A stretch of 64,000 nt of DNA from Trueperella pyogenes (GTDB lineage Bacteria > Actinomycetota > Actinomycetes > Actinomycetales > Actinomycetaceae), in assembly GCF_001070855.1 (NCBI RefSeq), contig NZ_JVLH01000006.1, positions 248,001-312,000 on the forward strand, written 5' to 3'. A model generated the notes under the pieces. That model was not told the origin of the DNA. It searched no databases and worked only from the letters and a program-made list of their open reading frames with translations. Positions 36,044 to 44,140 of this stretch are shown in pieces (within the stretch, counting starts at the first letter, position 1; every line of letters starts with the position of its first letter). A program made the translations under genes and the position numbers.

Positions 36044-36616
36044 ACTCGCTTCACCCTGGAGATGCACAGATTTGAGCAGTGACTCTTGCCACCATGTGAT
36101 CAGTAGGTAGATCGCGGCAGCGCTTTGCTCACGTGTCCCCTCGGGTTTTTCCTGAGCGATTGTCTCGATCCGAATCACGTCAGAATCGTTATGAATGCCC
36201 AGTTCTCCAGCCAAAGCAAGGCGCATATCGGTGAGTGCGCCAAGCCAATTCCACGTCGATTCTTCGTCCAGAACAAGGTAGTTTGTTCCGTCAACCAGCA
36301 CATCGTTGAGTTGGTTACACACGGTACGAAGTCGCTGAGATTTTTGTGAACGCAGCGTGTCCTCGGTTAGCGCACGCAAGCGTGCCGCTTCCTGGGGATC
36401 CGTGCTCATCGGGGGAAGAAGGAAATCCAGAGCAGGATCGATTGCTGCTGCACGTTCACTCTCAAGTCCGGTTGCAGCGGAAAGGAACATAGGGAAATCC
36501 CCAGGGTCGTCTAAGACCACAAGGATTTCGTGGATGAGCTGCTGGATCAGAAGGTTGTAGTCCCTTCCGATCGGTGCGCTAATCCCCCGTCGTGAGACGG
36601 TAAAGGGGCCGATCAC
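36041..36616 (-). CDS. DUF2017-family protein
   Basis: A 191-residue mainly helical cytoplasmic protein of the actinobacterial DUF2017 family, nearly always encoded next to clpS. It begins MIGPFTVSRRG, and the conserved C-terminal half includes STWNWLGALTDMRLALAGELGI and a final helix IYLLITWWQESLL. No enzyme motif is visible; the linkage suggests a role with ClpS/ClpC proteolysis, but that is inference. Start GTG 36616 overlaps the clpS stop by 4 bp (GTGA). Confidence 0.82.
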   Translation of the reverse strand: MIGPFTVSRRGISAPIGRDYNLLIQQLIHEILVVLDDPGDFPMFLSAATGLESERAAAIDPALDFLLPPMSTDPQEAARLRALTEDTLRSQKSQRLRTVCNQLNDVLVDGTNYLVLDEESTWNWLGALTDMRLALAGELGIHNDSDVIRIETIAQEKPEGTREQSAAAIYLLITWWQESLLKSVHLQGEAS

Positions 36617-36903
36617 GTGACACGCTCCAATGTTGATTGCACTCCGTAATCGTGGAGTGTTTGTAGGTCTGCTTCGACGCGTTCACGTAGCCCAGTGGCG
36701 ATGATGGCCTGTCCATCACTGTGCACTTGCAAAGTCAGTGCTTCGCACGTAGGACGCGGGTAACCGAAGTGCCGGTGAAGGACCTCGGCGATGTAGTCCA
36801 ATGAGTTAATCGGGTCATCCCAGACAATGAGGTTCCACCTCGGCACCGACGCTTTTACGGTCCCGACATTGGGATTTTTCGCCGTCACAGGAACGCCCGA
36901 CAT
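36613..36903 (-). CDS. clpS: ATP-dependent Clp protease adaptor ClpS
   Basis: A 96-residue N-recognin that brings N-degron substrates to ClpC/ClpA. Seen: WNLIVWDDPINSLDYIAEVL, the loop and helix that form the N-degron pocket, and VLHRHFGYPRPTCEALTLQVHSDGQ, where the conserved M/HxGRA-like region is replaced by HSDGQAII (the usual His and Gly are kept). It heads the clpS-DUF2017-murI-MBL operon. The start appears leaderless. Confidence 0.93.
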   Translation of the reverse strand: MSGVPVTAKNPNVGTVKASVPRWNLIVWDDPINSLDYIAEVLHRHFGYPRPTCEALTLQVHSDGQAIIATGLRERVEADLQTLHDYGVQSTLERVT

Positions 36904-36915
36904 ACCTTAAGCCTA
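36904..36915 (-). promoter_or_regulatory. clpS operon -10 element, leaderless start
   Basis: On the minus strand TAGGCT (36910-36915) ends 6 bases before ATG 36903. CAGACA 17 bp further upstream may serve as -35. Confidence 0.6.
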
Positions 36916-36953
36916 CGCATGAAATGCCCTCCTGTCTGCATTTTTGGCATTTC

Positions 36954-36990
36954 TTGCACATATTTCCACGAAGGCGATTAAATTTGAGAT
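36954..36990 (+). promoter_or_regulatory. pncB promoter, leaderless
   Basis: TTGCAC (36954-36959), 19-bp spacer, TAAATT (36979-36984), ending 6 bases before ATG 36991. No ribosome-binding site is present. It is divergent from the clpS promoter within an 87-bp gap. Confidence 0.55.
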
Positions 36991-38322
36991 ATGCCTGCAT
37001 CATTTGAAACGTCGCTTCTGACGGATATGTATGAATTGACCATGCTCGACGCTGCCATGAAGTCGGGTACCGCGAATCGACACTGCGTCTTCGAGCTCTT
37101 TGGTCGACGTCTTCCCGCTACCCGCCGCTACGGCGTCGTTGCAGGGACGGGCCGGGTTCTCGAGGCCTTGGACCGCTTTGAGTTCTCCCCTGAGCAAATC
37201 CAGTGGTTGGCCGAAAAGAAGGTTGTCTCTGATACAGCTCTGGAGTATTTGTCGTCCTTCCGTTTCCGCGGGAATATTTCAGGCTATGCCGAAGGCGAGT
37301 GCTATTTCCCGGGTTCTCCCCTGCTCACCGTTGAAGGCACTTTCGCCGAGTGCACCCTTCTGGAAACACTTCTTTTGTCGATCTACAACTACGATTGCGC
37401 AGTCGCCTCTGCTGCTTCCCGTATGACAATTGCCGCGCACGGACGCCCCTGCCTGGACATGGGTGCACGCCGAGGCCACGAGCGCGCAGCTGTCTCTGCA
37501 GCACGCGCCTCGGTTATCGGCGGCTTCGCAGGCACTTCAGATCTCGAGGCCGGCAAGCGCTACGGAATCCCGGTGATCGGTACTGCTGCCCACGCATTCA
37601 CTCTGCTTCACGACAGTGAGCGCCAGGCATTCGATGCTCAGATCGCTTCCCTTGGCCCGAATACAACTCTTCTGGTTGATACATACAACGTCACCGAGGG
37701 CGTTAAGACCGCCGTCGAGGCCGCACGTGCCGCAGGCGGAGAATTGGGCGCTGTGCGTTTGGACAGCGGCGACCTCGTCGCTCAGGCTTTTACGGTTCGT
37801 GGACAACTGGATGCGCTCGGTGCGACCTCCACGAAGATCACCGTGACTTCCGATCTTGATGAGTATGCCATTGCAGCTTTGGGAGCCGCTCCTGTCGATT
37901 CTTACGGTGTTGGCACACGTCTGATTACCGGTTCCGGCGTCCCCACCGCAGCCCTGGTATACAAGCTCGTATCCCGCGAGGACTCCGACGGAAATATGGT
38001 GGGTGTTGCGAAGAAGTCTGCTTCGAAGAACACCGTTGCCGGCAAGAAGTACGCGGGTCGCCTTTACGACGAGGATGGCTACGCAAGCGAAGAAATCCTT
38101 TTCACCGGAAGCGGTGAAGAGGCTGCTGCTTTCTTCGAGGAAAATGGCGCCCGCCCCCTTCAAGTTCCGCTGATCGTTGATGGAGAAATCCAAAGCGAAG
38201 CGTGGAGCTCTCAGGCGCTGTCCGAGGCTCAGGCTCATCACCTGCGCTCACGTAATGAGCTTCCTTACCAAGCATGGCGTTTGTCGGAAGGCGAACCTGC
38301 AATTCCAACGCGTTACATCTGA
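36991..38322 (+). CDS. pncB: Nicotinate phosphoribosyltransferase
   Basis: A 443-residue NAPRTase of the NAD salvage (Preiss-Handler) route, converting nicotinate and PRPP to nicotinate mononucleotide. Family strings in order: TDMYELTMLDAAMKSG, VFELFGRRLPATRRYGVVAG, LDMGARRGHERAAVSAAR, GTAAHAFTLLHDSE, LLVDTYNVTEGV, GAVRLDSGDL and GVGTRLITGSGVPT. It lies next to clpS, divergently, as in mycobacteria (Rv1330c/Rv1331). A 23-bp hairpin follows. Confidence 0.95.
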   Translation: MPASFETSLLTDMYELTMLDAAMKSGTANRHCVFELFGRRLPATRRYGVVAGTGRVLEALDRFEFSPEQIQWLAEKKVVSDTALEYLSSFRFRGNISGYAEGECYFPGSPLLTVEGTFAECTLLETLLLSIYNYDCAVASAASRMTIAAHGRPCLDMGARRGHERAAVSAARASVIGGFAGTSDLEAGKRYGIPVIGTAAHAFTLLHDSERQAFDAQIASLGPNTTLLVDTYNVTEGVKTAVEAARAAGGELGAVRLDSGDLVAQAFTVRGQLDALGATSTKITVTSDLDEYAIAALGAAPVDSYGVGTRLITGSGVPTAALVYKLVSREDSDGNMVGVAKKSASKNTVAGKKYAGRLYDEDGYASEEILFTGSGEEAAAFFEENGARPLQVPLIVDGEIQSEAWSSQALSEAQAHHLRSRNELPYQAWRLSEGEPAIPTRYI

Positions 38323-38337
38323 GGACTCAACATTATT

Positions 38338-38387
38338 GATGGTTGTGGGGCTGCGGTGAAAAGATTCACCGCAGCCCCACAACCATC
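38338..38387. terminator. Long perfect hairpin between pncB and the helicase
   Basis: A perfect 23-bp stem (38338-38360 with 38365-38387) and 4-base loop AAGA. It is the longest uninterrupted stem in the window and separates convergent genes; neither side has a T-run of note. Confidence 0.85.
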
Positions 38388-38421
38388 TATCGTTCTCAGT
38401 TAATCAGCCTCGAATAAATGC

Positions 38422-40221
38422 CTACCCGCGACCGACAAACCACTCACGCAAAAGAGCAATACGGGCCTCGATCTGCTCCGTCGTTGCTTGAGCAACTTCT
38501 GGTCCACCAGCCCTGCGTCGCAGTTCTGCGTGAATAGTTGCGTGAGGCTGCCCCGAACGCCTAGACCACGAGGACACCAAGCGAGAAAGTTCCTTGCGCT
38601 TAGCTGCTCGCAGTCGGTGTGCCGGGATATTGGCATTTTCTTCGCGTGCCCGCCGCGCACTCGCTTCACGTCGCTGAGTCGCCAGCTGTTCTTCTTGGCG
38701 TGCTCGAAGCAGAGTAGTCACTTGCTCAGGTTCTAGGAGGCCCGGAATTCCCAAATACTCTTGTTCCTCGACGGAGCCGACATCGGCCTCGGTCCCCCAT
38801 GCAGCACCATCAAAAAGCACGGAATCAAATTGCGCATCCGCACCCAAAGCCTCGAATTGATTGAGAAGATCGCTCGAGGCGCTCTCGCTCTTATTCGCCT
38901 GAGCAACCATGGCGTCTTCGGGATTCCACATGTCTCCCTCTTTCGAGGGAGGACGGTTCAGTGCGTGGTCACGCTGAACTTCCATCTCCCCAGCCAAATT
39001 CAGCAAGGGGAGAACGGAAGGAATGAAAACCGTCGCAGTTTCGCCTCGGCGCCTGGCGCGCACGAAACGCCCAACCGCCTGCGCAAAGAAAAGAGAAGTC
39101 GAGGCATTGGTTGCATATACCCCAACACTCAGGCGCGGAACGTCCACGCCTTCGGAGACCATGCGCACAGCGACCATCCATTTATCGGTCGATTGACGGA
39201 ATTCGTCGATGCGCTCAGATGCGTCAGCGTCATCGGAGAGAACAACCGTTGGACGCTGCCCCGTAATTGTTCGTAGCTGGCGCGCGTATGCACGGGCTTT
39301 ATCCTGATCAGCCGCAATCACCAAACCGCCGGCATCTGGAACCTGGCGCCTGACTTCCTCCAAGCGTTGATCGGCAGCTTGCAGCACTGCACTGATCCAC
39401 TCCCCCTTCGGGTCGAGTGCGGTTCGCCAAGCTTGCTTCATGAGGTCTTTAGTAAGGGGCTCACCCAAACGCGCAGTGTAAATATCGCCCGCATTCGTTC
39501 GCCACGACATCTGCCCCGAATAGGACATGAAGAGGACCGGTCGGACAACGAAGTCGCGCAGAGCATCGCCGTAACCGTAGGTGAAGTCGGCTTTGGAGCG
39601 CTTGATTCCCTCTTTGTCTTCTTCGTAGCGCACAAAAGGAATCGCAGAAGTGTCGGAGCGGAAAGGAGTACCGGTCAGCGCAAGGCGACGCGTGGCCTCG
39701 TCAAAGGCGTCACGAACACCATCACCCCAGGAGAGCGCATCACCCGCGTGGTGAATCTCGTCAAGAATCACCAAGGTGCGGTGAAGGCGCGTCCGGGCGG
39801 CGTGAACCATGGGATTGGATGCAACCTGTGCGTAGGTGACAGCGACCCCATCAAAGTGCGAACCCGCCATGCCTTGAGAGTTCGAGAACGCGGGATCGAT
39901 GTGGATTCCAACGCGCCCAGCGGCCTCTGCCCACTGGCTTTTGAGGTGTTCGGTAGGGCAAACGACCGTAACTTTTTCAACAATGCCGGCCCCCATGAGT
40001 TCGACGGCAATACGCAGGGCAAAGGTTGTTTTACCCGCGCCGGGGGTAGCAACCGCAAGAAAGTCTTGTGGTGAAGCCGCCATGTATTGTTCCAGGGCTG
40101 CAGCCTGCCACGCACGCAGACTTCCAGCTGTTCCCCAGGGGGCTCGGCGTGGGAAAGCAGGAGGAAGAGAAGTGGCTGCGGAAGAAGATGCGTGCGATGG
40201 CCCCTGCACAGTGGGACTCAC
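38422..40221 (-). CDS. DEAD/DEAH-box helicase family protein
   Basis: A 599-residue SF2 helicase of the type III restriction-like (ResIII/UvrB-like) branch. Seen: Q-like LRAWQAAALEQYM, Walker A ATPGAGKTTFA, VVCPTEHLKSQW, Walker B VILDEIHHAGD, motif III LALTGTPFRSD, and motif VI AVGRFVRARRRGE. The C-terminal 130 residues are basic and helical (RRAREENANIPAHRLRAAKRKELSRL). It is an actinobacterial conserved helicase of unknown role. It starts with GTG 40221 overlapping the DUF3039 stop by 4 bp. It could act in DNA repair or RNA metabolism. Confidence 0.85.
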   Translation of the reverse strand: MSPTVQGPSHASSSAATSLPPAFPRRAPWGTAGSLRAWQAAALEQYMAASPQDFLAVATPGAGKTTFALRIAVELMGAGIVEKVTVVCPTEHLKSQWAEAAGRVGIHIDPAFSNSQGMAGSHFDGVAVTYAQVASNPMVHAARTRLHRTLVILDEIHHAGDALSWGDGVRDAFDEATRRLALTGTPFRSDTSAIPFVRYEEDKEGIKRSKADFTYGYGDALRDFVVRPVLFMSYSGQMSWRTNAGDIYTARLGEPLTKDLMKQAWRTALDPKGEWISAVLQAADQRLEEVRRQVPDAGGLVIAADQDKARAYARQLRTITGQRPTVVLSDDADASERIDEFRQSTDKWMVAVRMVSEGVDVPRLSVGVYATNASTSLFFAQAVGRFVRARRRGETATVFIPSVLPLLNLAGEMEVQRDHALNRPPSKEGDMWNPEDAMVAQANKSESASSDLLNQFEALGADAQFDSVLFDGAAWGTEADVGSVEEQEYLGIPGLLEPEQVTTLLRARQEEQLATQRREASARRAREENANIPAHRLRAAKRKELSRLVSSWSRRSGQPHATIHAELRRRAGGPEVAQATTEQIEARIALLREWFVGRG

Positions 40222-40553
40222 TCCGCGGAACCTCCCTGGCCGCTTCCATCAGAAAATGGCCAATTCCTGCCGTTCTTACCCATGGAATCACGCAATTCTT
40301 TGCAGGTCGGGCAGACGGGGTATTTCGAGGCATCTCGAGTGGGGATCCAGACTTTACCGCACAGCGCAACTACCGGCTGGCCGGTAATCATTGAGGAGTC
40401 GGCCTTATCGCGGCGGACAAAGTGCGCGAAGCGATCGCCATCTCCTGGGCTCTTCTCTTGTTCAACCTCGGTGCGCTCAAGCAAGCCTGTCGACGACTGG
40501 GTTTGCGGGCCTTGAGGCGCGGAAGGTCCCTGGGGTTCATCAAGAAAAGACAT
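40218..40553 (-). CDS. DUF3039-family small zinc-ribbon-like protein
   Basis: A 111-residue protein of the actinobacterial DUF3039 family. The N-terminal 40 residues are Pro/Gln-rich and probably disordered; the C-terminal part has RFAHFVRRDKADSSMITGQPVVALCGKVWIP-type core (quoted in parts: FAHFVRRDKA and VVALCGKVWIP) and YPVCPTCKELRDSM, giving three cysteines suited to metal binding. Coupled by a 4-bp overlap to the helicase, which it may assist. ATG 40553 is chosen since the longer frame runs into the nagB terminator; TACAAT lies 7 bases before it. Confidence 0.82.
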   Translation of the reverse strand: MSFLDEPQGPSAPQGPQTQSSTGLLERTEVEQEKSPGDGDRFAHFVRRDKADSSMITGQPVVALCGKVWIPTRDASKYPVCPTCKELRDSMGKNGRNWPFSDGSGQGGSAE

Positions 40554-40566
40554 GTCCCCTATTGTA
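40554..40566 (-). promoter_or_regulatory. DUF3039-helicase promoter -10
   Basis: On the minus strand TACAAT (40561-40566) ends 7 bases before ATG 40553, directly after the nagB terminator. AGGGG in the 7-base gap could also act as a close ribosome site. Confidence 0.5.
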
Positions 40567-40569
40567 GGA

Positions 40570-40605
40570 CGCGGCCGCTTCCGATGTTGATCAGAAACGG
40601 CCGCG
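40570..40605 (-). terminator. nagB terminator
   Basis: 12-position stem (40570-40581 with 40594-40605) with one C-A mismatch, beginning 11 bp after the nagB stop. Confidence 0.7.
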
Positions 40606-40615
40606 AACACGGGAA

Positions 40616-41389
40616 TTACGCTTGATGCTTAGCCCACACCTCGCGGTAGAAATCCGCGAGTTCCAAGCCCTGGGCTGCAGGCTCATCCAGCAGAACAATG
40701 GCATTGGGATGCATCTGCAAAATGGTGGCGGGCCAACGGGCGGAAATCGCACCCTCGACCAGCTGACGGACAGCCTCGGCCTTTCCCGCGCCGGTTGCAA
40801 TCAGCAGGGCTTCTCCGGATTCCATGATGGTTCCCAAACCCTGAGTGATGCAGTGGGTAGGAACCTTCGTAATATCACCATCGAAGAAACGAGCGTTATC
40901 GCGACGAGTCTGTTCGGTAAGAACATCGACGTGAGTACGCGAGGCAAAGGATCCGCCGGGCTCATTGAAGCCGATGTGTCCGTCTGCGCCGATTCCAAGA
41001 ATCTGGAGGTCAATGCCGCCGGCATCGCGAATCGCCTTGTCGTAGTTTGCTGCAGCCTGGTCATTGTCGCCGGTCCAGACGTTGGGGCCGTGCGCGGCAC
41101 CCTTGGGGAAATCAACGCGATCAACGAGGAAACGGTGAATGAAGTTCGCATAGCCCTCGGGGTGGTCTTCGGGCAGGCCAACGTATTCGTCAAGATTAAA
41201 AGACTGAGTGTTCGCGAAAGAAATTTCGCCGGCCTCGTAACGCTTGGTCAGCTCATCGTACAGGGGCAGCGGAGTCGAGCCCGTCGCAAGACCAAGTACT
41301 GCAGAAGGCTTGCGCTCCAGAAGACTTTGAATGCGATCGGCTGCGACGACGGCAATATCTTCGGGCGTGGGCAAGATGGCAATCCGCAT
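40616..41389 (-). CDS. nagB: Glucosamine-6-phosphate deaminase
   Basis: A 257-residue NagB that converts glucosamine-6-phosphate to fructose-6-phosphate and ammonia. Seen: VLGLATGSTPLPLYDEL (phosphate loop), SFNLDEYVGLPEDHPEGY, catalytic Asp/His region GIGADGHIGFNEPGGSF and RTHVDVLTEQTRRDNARFF. Slightly shorter than the 266-residue E. coli enzyme. GAGGAG 6 bases before ATG 41389. No nagA or amino-sugar transporter lies beside it. Confidence 0.95.
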   Translation of the reverse strand: MRIAILPTPEDIAVVAADRIQSLLERKPSAVLGLATGSTPLPLYDELTKRYEAGEISFANTQSFNLDEYVGLPEDHPEGYANFIHRFLVDRVDFPKGAAHGPNVWTGDNDQAAANYDKAIRDAGGIDLQILGIGADGHIGFNEPGGSFASRTHVDVLTEQTRRDNARFFDGDITKVPTHCITQGLGTIMESGEALLIATGAGKAEAVRQLVEGAISARWPATILQMHPNAIVLLDEPAAQGLELADFYREVWAKHQA

Positions 41390-41560
41390 TGGAACTCCTC
41401 ATTGATGTTGGGATCGCGAGGCGCGGACAGAGCTGTGGCCGCAAGAGTATGGGGTTTCGAGGCCAAGCAACGAACACGCCTGTGTGTACAGTTTGTGCAC
41501 CTTCAGCTTACACCCAGCTCTGTTGCCAAGCGAGCTATCTCAGCTCCCGCGCTCAGATGC

Positions 41561-41594
41561 GTGTGTGCCCCGGTCGGGGGACCGGGGCACACAC
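41561..41594. terminator. GC-rich hairpin between hup and nagB
   Basis: Perfect 15-bp stem (41561-41575 with 41580-41594) and loop GGGG, 66 bp beyond the hup stop. No T-run follows on the minus strand. Confidence 0.7.
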
Positions 41595-41659
41595 GAGAGT
41601 GAAAATATCGATGCATTAAACGCATCGAAGTTTCAGTGTTTTTCAGCGCAAGGCTGAGT

Positions 41660-41941
41660 TCACTTGGCGACAGCCTTCTTCAGGGTGGAGCCAGCGGAGA
41701 GCTTGACGCCGAAGCCTGCGGGGATCTTGATCTCTTCGCCGGTGCGGGGGTTGCGGCCGGTGCGTGCTGCACGCTCGACGCGCTCGACGGAGAGCAGGCC
41801 GGTCACCTTGACGGTCTCACCCTTGGACAGGGACTCGACCAGGACATCCTGGAACGCAGCAAGGGCGGCGTCAGCGTGGACCTTCGAGATGTTGGCGCGC
41901 TCGGCGATCTTGGCAACAAGTTCAGTGCGGTTGACGGACAT
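41660..41941 (-). CDS. hup: HU-family nucleoid DNA-binding protein
   Basis: A 93-residue HU protein that bends and packs DNA as a dimer. Seen: MSVNRTELVAKIAERANISK, ALAAFQDVLVESLSKGETV and the DNA-binding arm region RAARTGRNPRTGEEIKIPAG. It lacks the long Lys/Ala C-terminal tail of mycobacterial HupB, so it is the short form. GAGG lies 9 bases before ATG 41941. It has its own promoter with a curved upstream region. Confidence 0.95.
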   Translation of the reverse strand: MSVNRTELVAKIAERANISKVHADAALAAFQDVLVESLSKGETVKVTGLLSVERVERAARTGRNPRTGEEIKIPAGFGVKLSAGSTLKKAVAK

Positions 41942-41995
41942 TGAAAAACCTCATTCTTGTCGGTTATGGATGCCACTTCGGTGGCTTCAGGGAAC

Positions 41996-42025
41996 AGATT
42001 AAGGAATAAAAGGCACTTTTGTCAG
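41996..42025 (-). promoter_or_regulatory. hup promoter
   Basis: On the minus strand CTGACA (-35, 42020-42025), 18-bp spacer, TAATCT (-10, 41996-42001). A start near 41988 gives a leader of about 47 bases. Confidence 0.65.
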
Positions 42026-42056
42026 TTTTTCCGCGACTTTTAAGGGCGTGTCTTAA

Positions 42057-42083
42057 TTTTTTGGACTTTTTTAGCGATTTTTT
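42057..42083. promoter_or_regulatory. Three phased T6 tracts upstream of the hup promoter
   Basis: T6 runs at 42057-42062, 42067-42072 and 42078-42083 start 10 and 11 bp apart, i.e. in phase with the helix. Such tracts bend DNA. They lie about 32-58 bp above the hup -35. Confidence 0.6.
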
Positions 42084-42231
42084 GTGTCGAGCAACACAGG
42101 ATTGATCTTCTTGCACCTCAGAAACTAGTCGTTCGCGACTCTGTGACTGTTAATCAAAAAGGCCTTCATCCTCGCCTTTGAGACAGCACCATGCACAAAA
42201 GACAAACGACACAAATAAGTGCAGAGCAGCG

Positions 42232-42277
42232 AGTGCCGAGGCCTCGAAAATCCATGTGGCTTTCAGGCCTCGGCACT
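42232..42277 (-). terminator. Hairpin after the amino-acid permease
   Basis: Perfect 13-bp arms (AGTGCCGAGGCCT at 42232-42244 and complement at 42265-42277) with a 20-base loop, 44 bp after the permease stop. No T-run. Confidence 0.55.
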
Positions 42278-42320
42278 GTCTTGCATCTGCTAAGCACCAG
42301 CTCTCGCTACGGAAGGGAAA

Positions 42321-43853
42321 TTATTCACTGGCCTCTTGGAAGGAGACTCCCCGAACATCAAGTTCAGCGAGCGGAGTCATGCGATCTTTTTTCACAAGGT
42401 GGTAGCCCAACCAGACTCCAAGGAATAAAGGAACCCCAATATAGGAGGAAACGGCGTCCCATACGTTTCCAGCGAGAACGGCCTCGTAATTCTGCCCGAC
42501 AAGAACAATCAAGCACATGACGAATGCAAGAATGGGACTGAAGGGGAAGAAAGGCGCACGATAAGGTAAGTCGTCAAGTTTGTAGCCCTGAAGTAGGTAC
42601 GCGCGACGGAAGCGAACGTGGCAGGCGCAAATCCCCAACCACATGAAAATACCTGAAACACCAACAATGCTGACAAGCCAACTGTAGGCAGTCCCCTCTC
42701 CGACTAGTGCGGTACAGAAACCGAGTGCTGAAACCACAATCGTCGCAAGCATCGCATTCCTCGGGACGCCCTTCTTCGTTACATGGCAGAACATCCTCGG
42801 AGCATGGCCATTTACTGCAAGCGCATGCAGCATCCTCGATGAGGCATACAAGCCTGAATTTCCTGCTGAAAGGATAGAGGTAAGGATCACTGCGTTCATA
42901 ACAGCTGCTGCTGCAGCAATACCTAGGCGATCAAACACCAAGGTAAATGGCGAATAGGCGATGTCCGATTCGGTATTTCTCAACAGATTTGGATCGGTGA
43001 ATGGAATAAGGGTTCCAATAATTGCGATCGCGCCGATATAGAAGAACATAATCCGCCAAAACACCGACTTAATCGCACGTGGAACATCTCGACGAGGATT
43101 CCCTGATTCCGCAGCAGCAACTCCAACAAGTTCAGTGCCTTGGAAGGAAAAGCTCGCGATCATAAATACTGAAACCATGGGGAGAATTCCTCCATGGAAG
43201 GGCGCATCACCAATCCGCCAGTTTGCGAGTCCAGGCGAGCCATGTCCCAGTACACCCGCAATCATTGCAATTCCTGCGATAAGAAAAATAATGATCGTGA
43301 CGACTTTAATGGCTGCTAGCCAGTACTCTGCCTCACCATAGATACGTGCACTCAAAGCATTGAGGAGCGTCAAGAGTAGCAAGAATCCTGCGGCCCACGC
43401 CCAGCCAGGCACATCCGGAAACCAATAGGACATCACAATACCCGCGGCTACAAGATCCGCTGATACCGTCACTGTCCAGTTAAACCAAGAGTTCCACCCC
43501 ATTGCGAAGCCGAACGAGGGACTAATAAAACGAGATGCATAAGTTTGATAGTTGCCCACAACAGGCATATGAGCACTCATCTCACTGAGTGACTGCATAA
43601 CAAGTAAAACCATGATGCCTACGGCAGCGTAGGCAACCAGAGCACCACCTGGACCAGCAGTTGATACAGTCGCTCCAGATGCGACGAACAAGCCAGTTCC
43701 GATCGCACCTCCAATCGCGATCATCTGCATATGTCTCCGATTTAACCCGCGCGCTAAATCGGTACGTTCATGGTCAGGGGCCGAATCGGAAACAGGTAAA
43801 TGTTGAGTCTCAGACGTGCTGAGTGTTGAACAAGAACGCGATTCGTTCATCAT
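42321..43853 (-). CDS. Amino-acid permease (APC superfamily)
   Basis: A 510-residue APC transporter with 12 predicted TM helices. The first helix carries the family mark HMQMIAIGGAIGTGLFVASG, with SFSFQGTELVGVAAAESGNPRRDVPRAI after TM6, typical of the lysine/arginine/aromatic permeases (LysP/AroP group). It would import a cationic or aromatic amino acid with protons. Given the neighbouring arc genes, arginine, ornithine or citrulline is an attractive guess, but specificity is not readable. GAGG lies 7 bases before ATG 43853. The gene is transcribed in the same direction as the arc operon, 287 bp downstream of it, behind a hairpin. Confidence 0.85.
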   Translation of the reverse strand: MMNESRSCSTLSTSETQHLPVSDSAPDHERTDLARGLNRRHMQMIAIGGAIGTGLFVASGATVSTAGPGGALVAYAAVGIMVLLVMQSLSEMSAHMPVVGNYQTYASRFISPSFGFAMGWNSWFNWTVTVSADLVAAGIVMSYWFPDVPGWAWAAGFLLLLTLLNALSARIYGEAEYWLAAIKVVTIIIFLIAGIAMIAGVLGHGSPGLANWRIGDAPFHGGILPMVSVFMIASFSFQGTELVGVAAAESGNPRRDVPRAIKSVFWRIMFFYIGAIAIIGTLIPFTDPNLLRNTESDIAYSPFTLVFDRLGIAAAAAVMNAVILTSILSAGNSGLYASSRMLHALAVNGHAPRMFCHVTKKGVPRNAMLATIVVSALGFCTALVGEGTAYSWLVSIVGVSGIFMWLGICACHVRFRRAYLLQGYKLDDLPYRAPFFPFSPILAFVMCLIVLVGQNYEAVLAGNVWDAVSSYIGVPLFLGVWLGYHLVKKDRMTPLAELDVRGVSFQEASE

Positions 43854-43982
43854 CGAATTCCTCAGAATTATCGTGGCTCATATCTAATGGCTCACGAGAG
43901 CAATCGAATTGACCTTTGGTGAAAGAGGGACGTACTTCGTGCCGCGCATCTTCATTGAAGCGCAGCATTGCTATAGAAAGGA

Positions 43983-44024
43983 CTCGGGGCCTGTGTCGTC
44001 GCAACACCGAACACAGACCCCGAG
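43983..44024 (-). terminator. Hairpin after the arc operon
   Basis: 14-position stem (43983-43996 with 44011-44024) with one C-A mismatch, 117 bp beyond the YfcC stop and before the permease. On the minus strand the following bases are CCTTTCTAT. Confidence 0.55.
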
Positions 44025-44140
44025 CCTTCTTCTTTCTCCTTTTCCCCCAAAGTCGAGGGAGGTACCCATTGCTTACGACCGCACAACCGGGAAAATTACC
44101 GGGTTGTATCGGGTTGAGCGTCGGGTATCTGCTCAGTCTC

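Larger units (their letters stand above)
41942..42320. other. hup regulatory region and permease 3' end
   Basis: This 379-bp gap holds the hup leader (with hairpin GCCAC-TTCG-GTGGC at 41972-41985), the hup promoter, a phased T-tract stretch and the permease terminator. No gene is seen in it. Confidence 0.6.
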
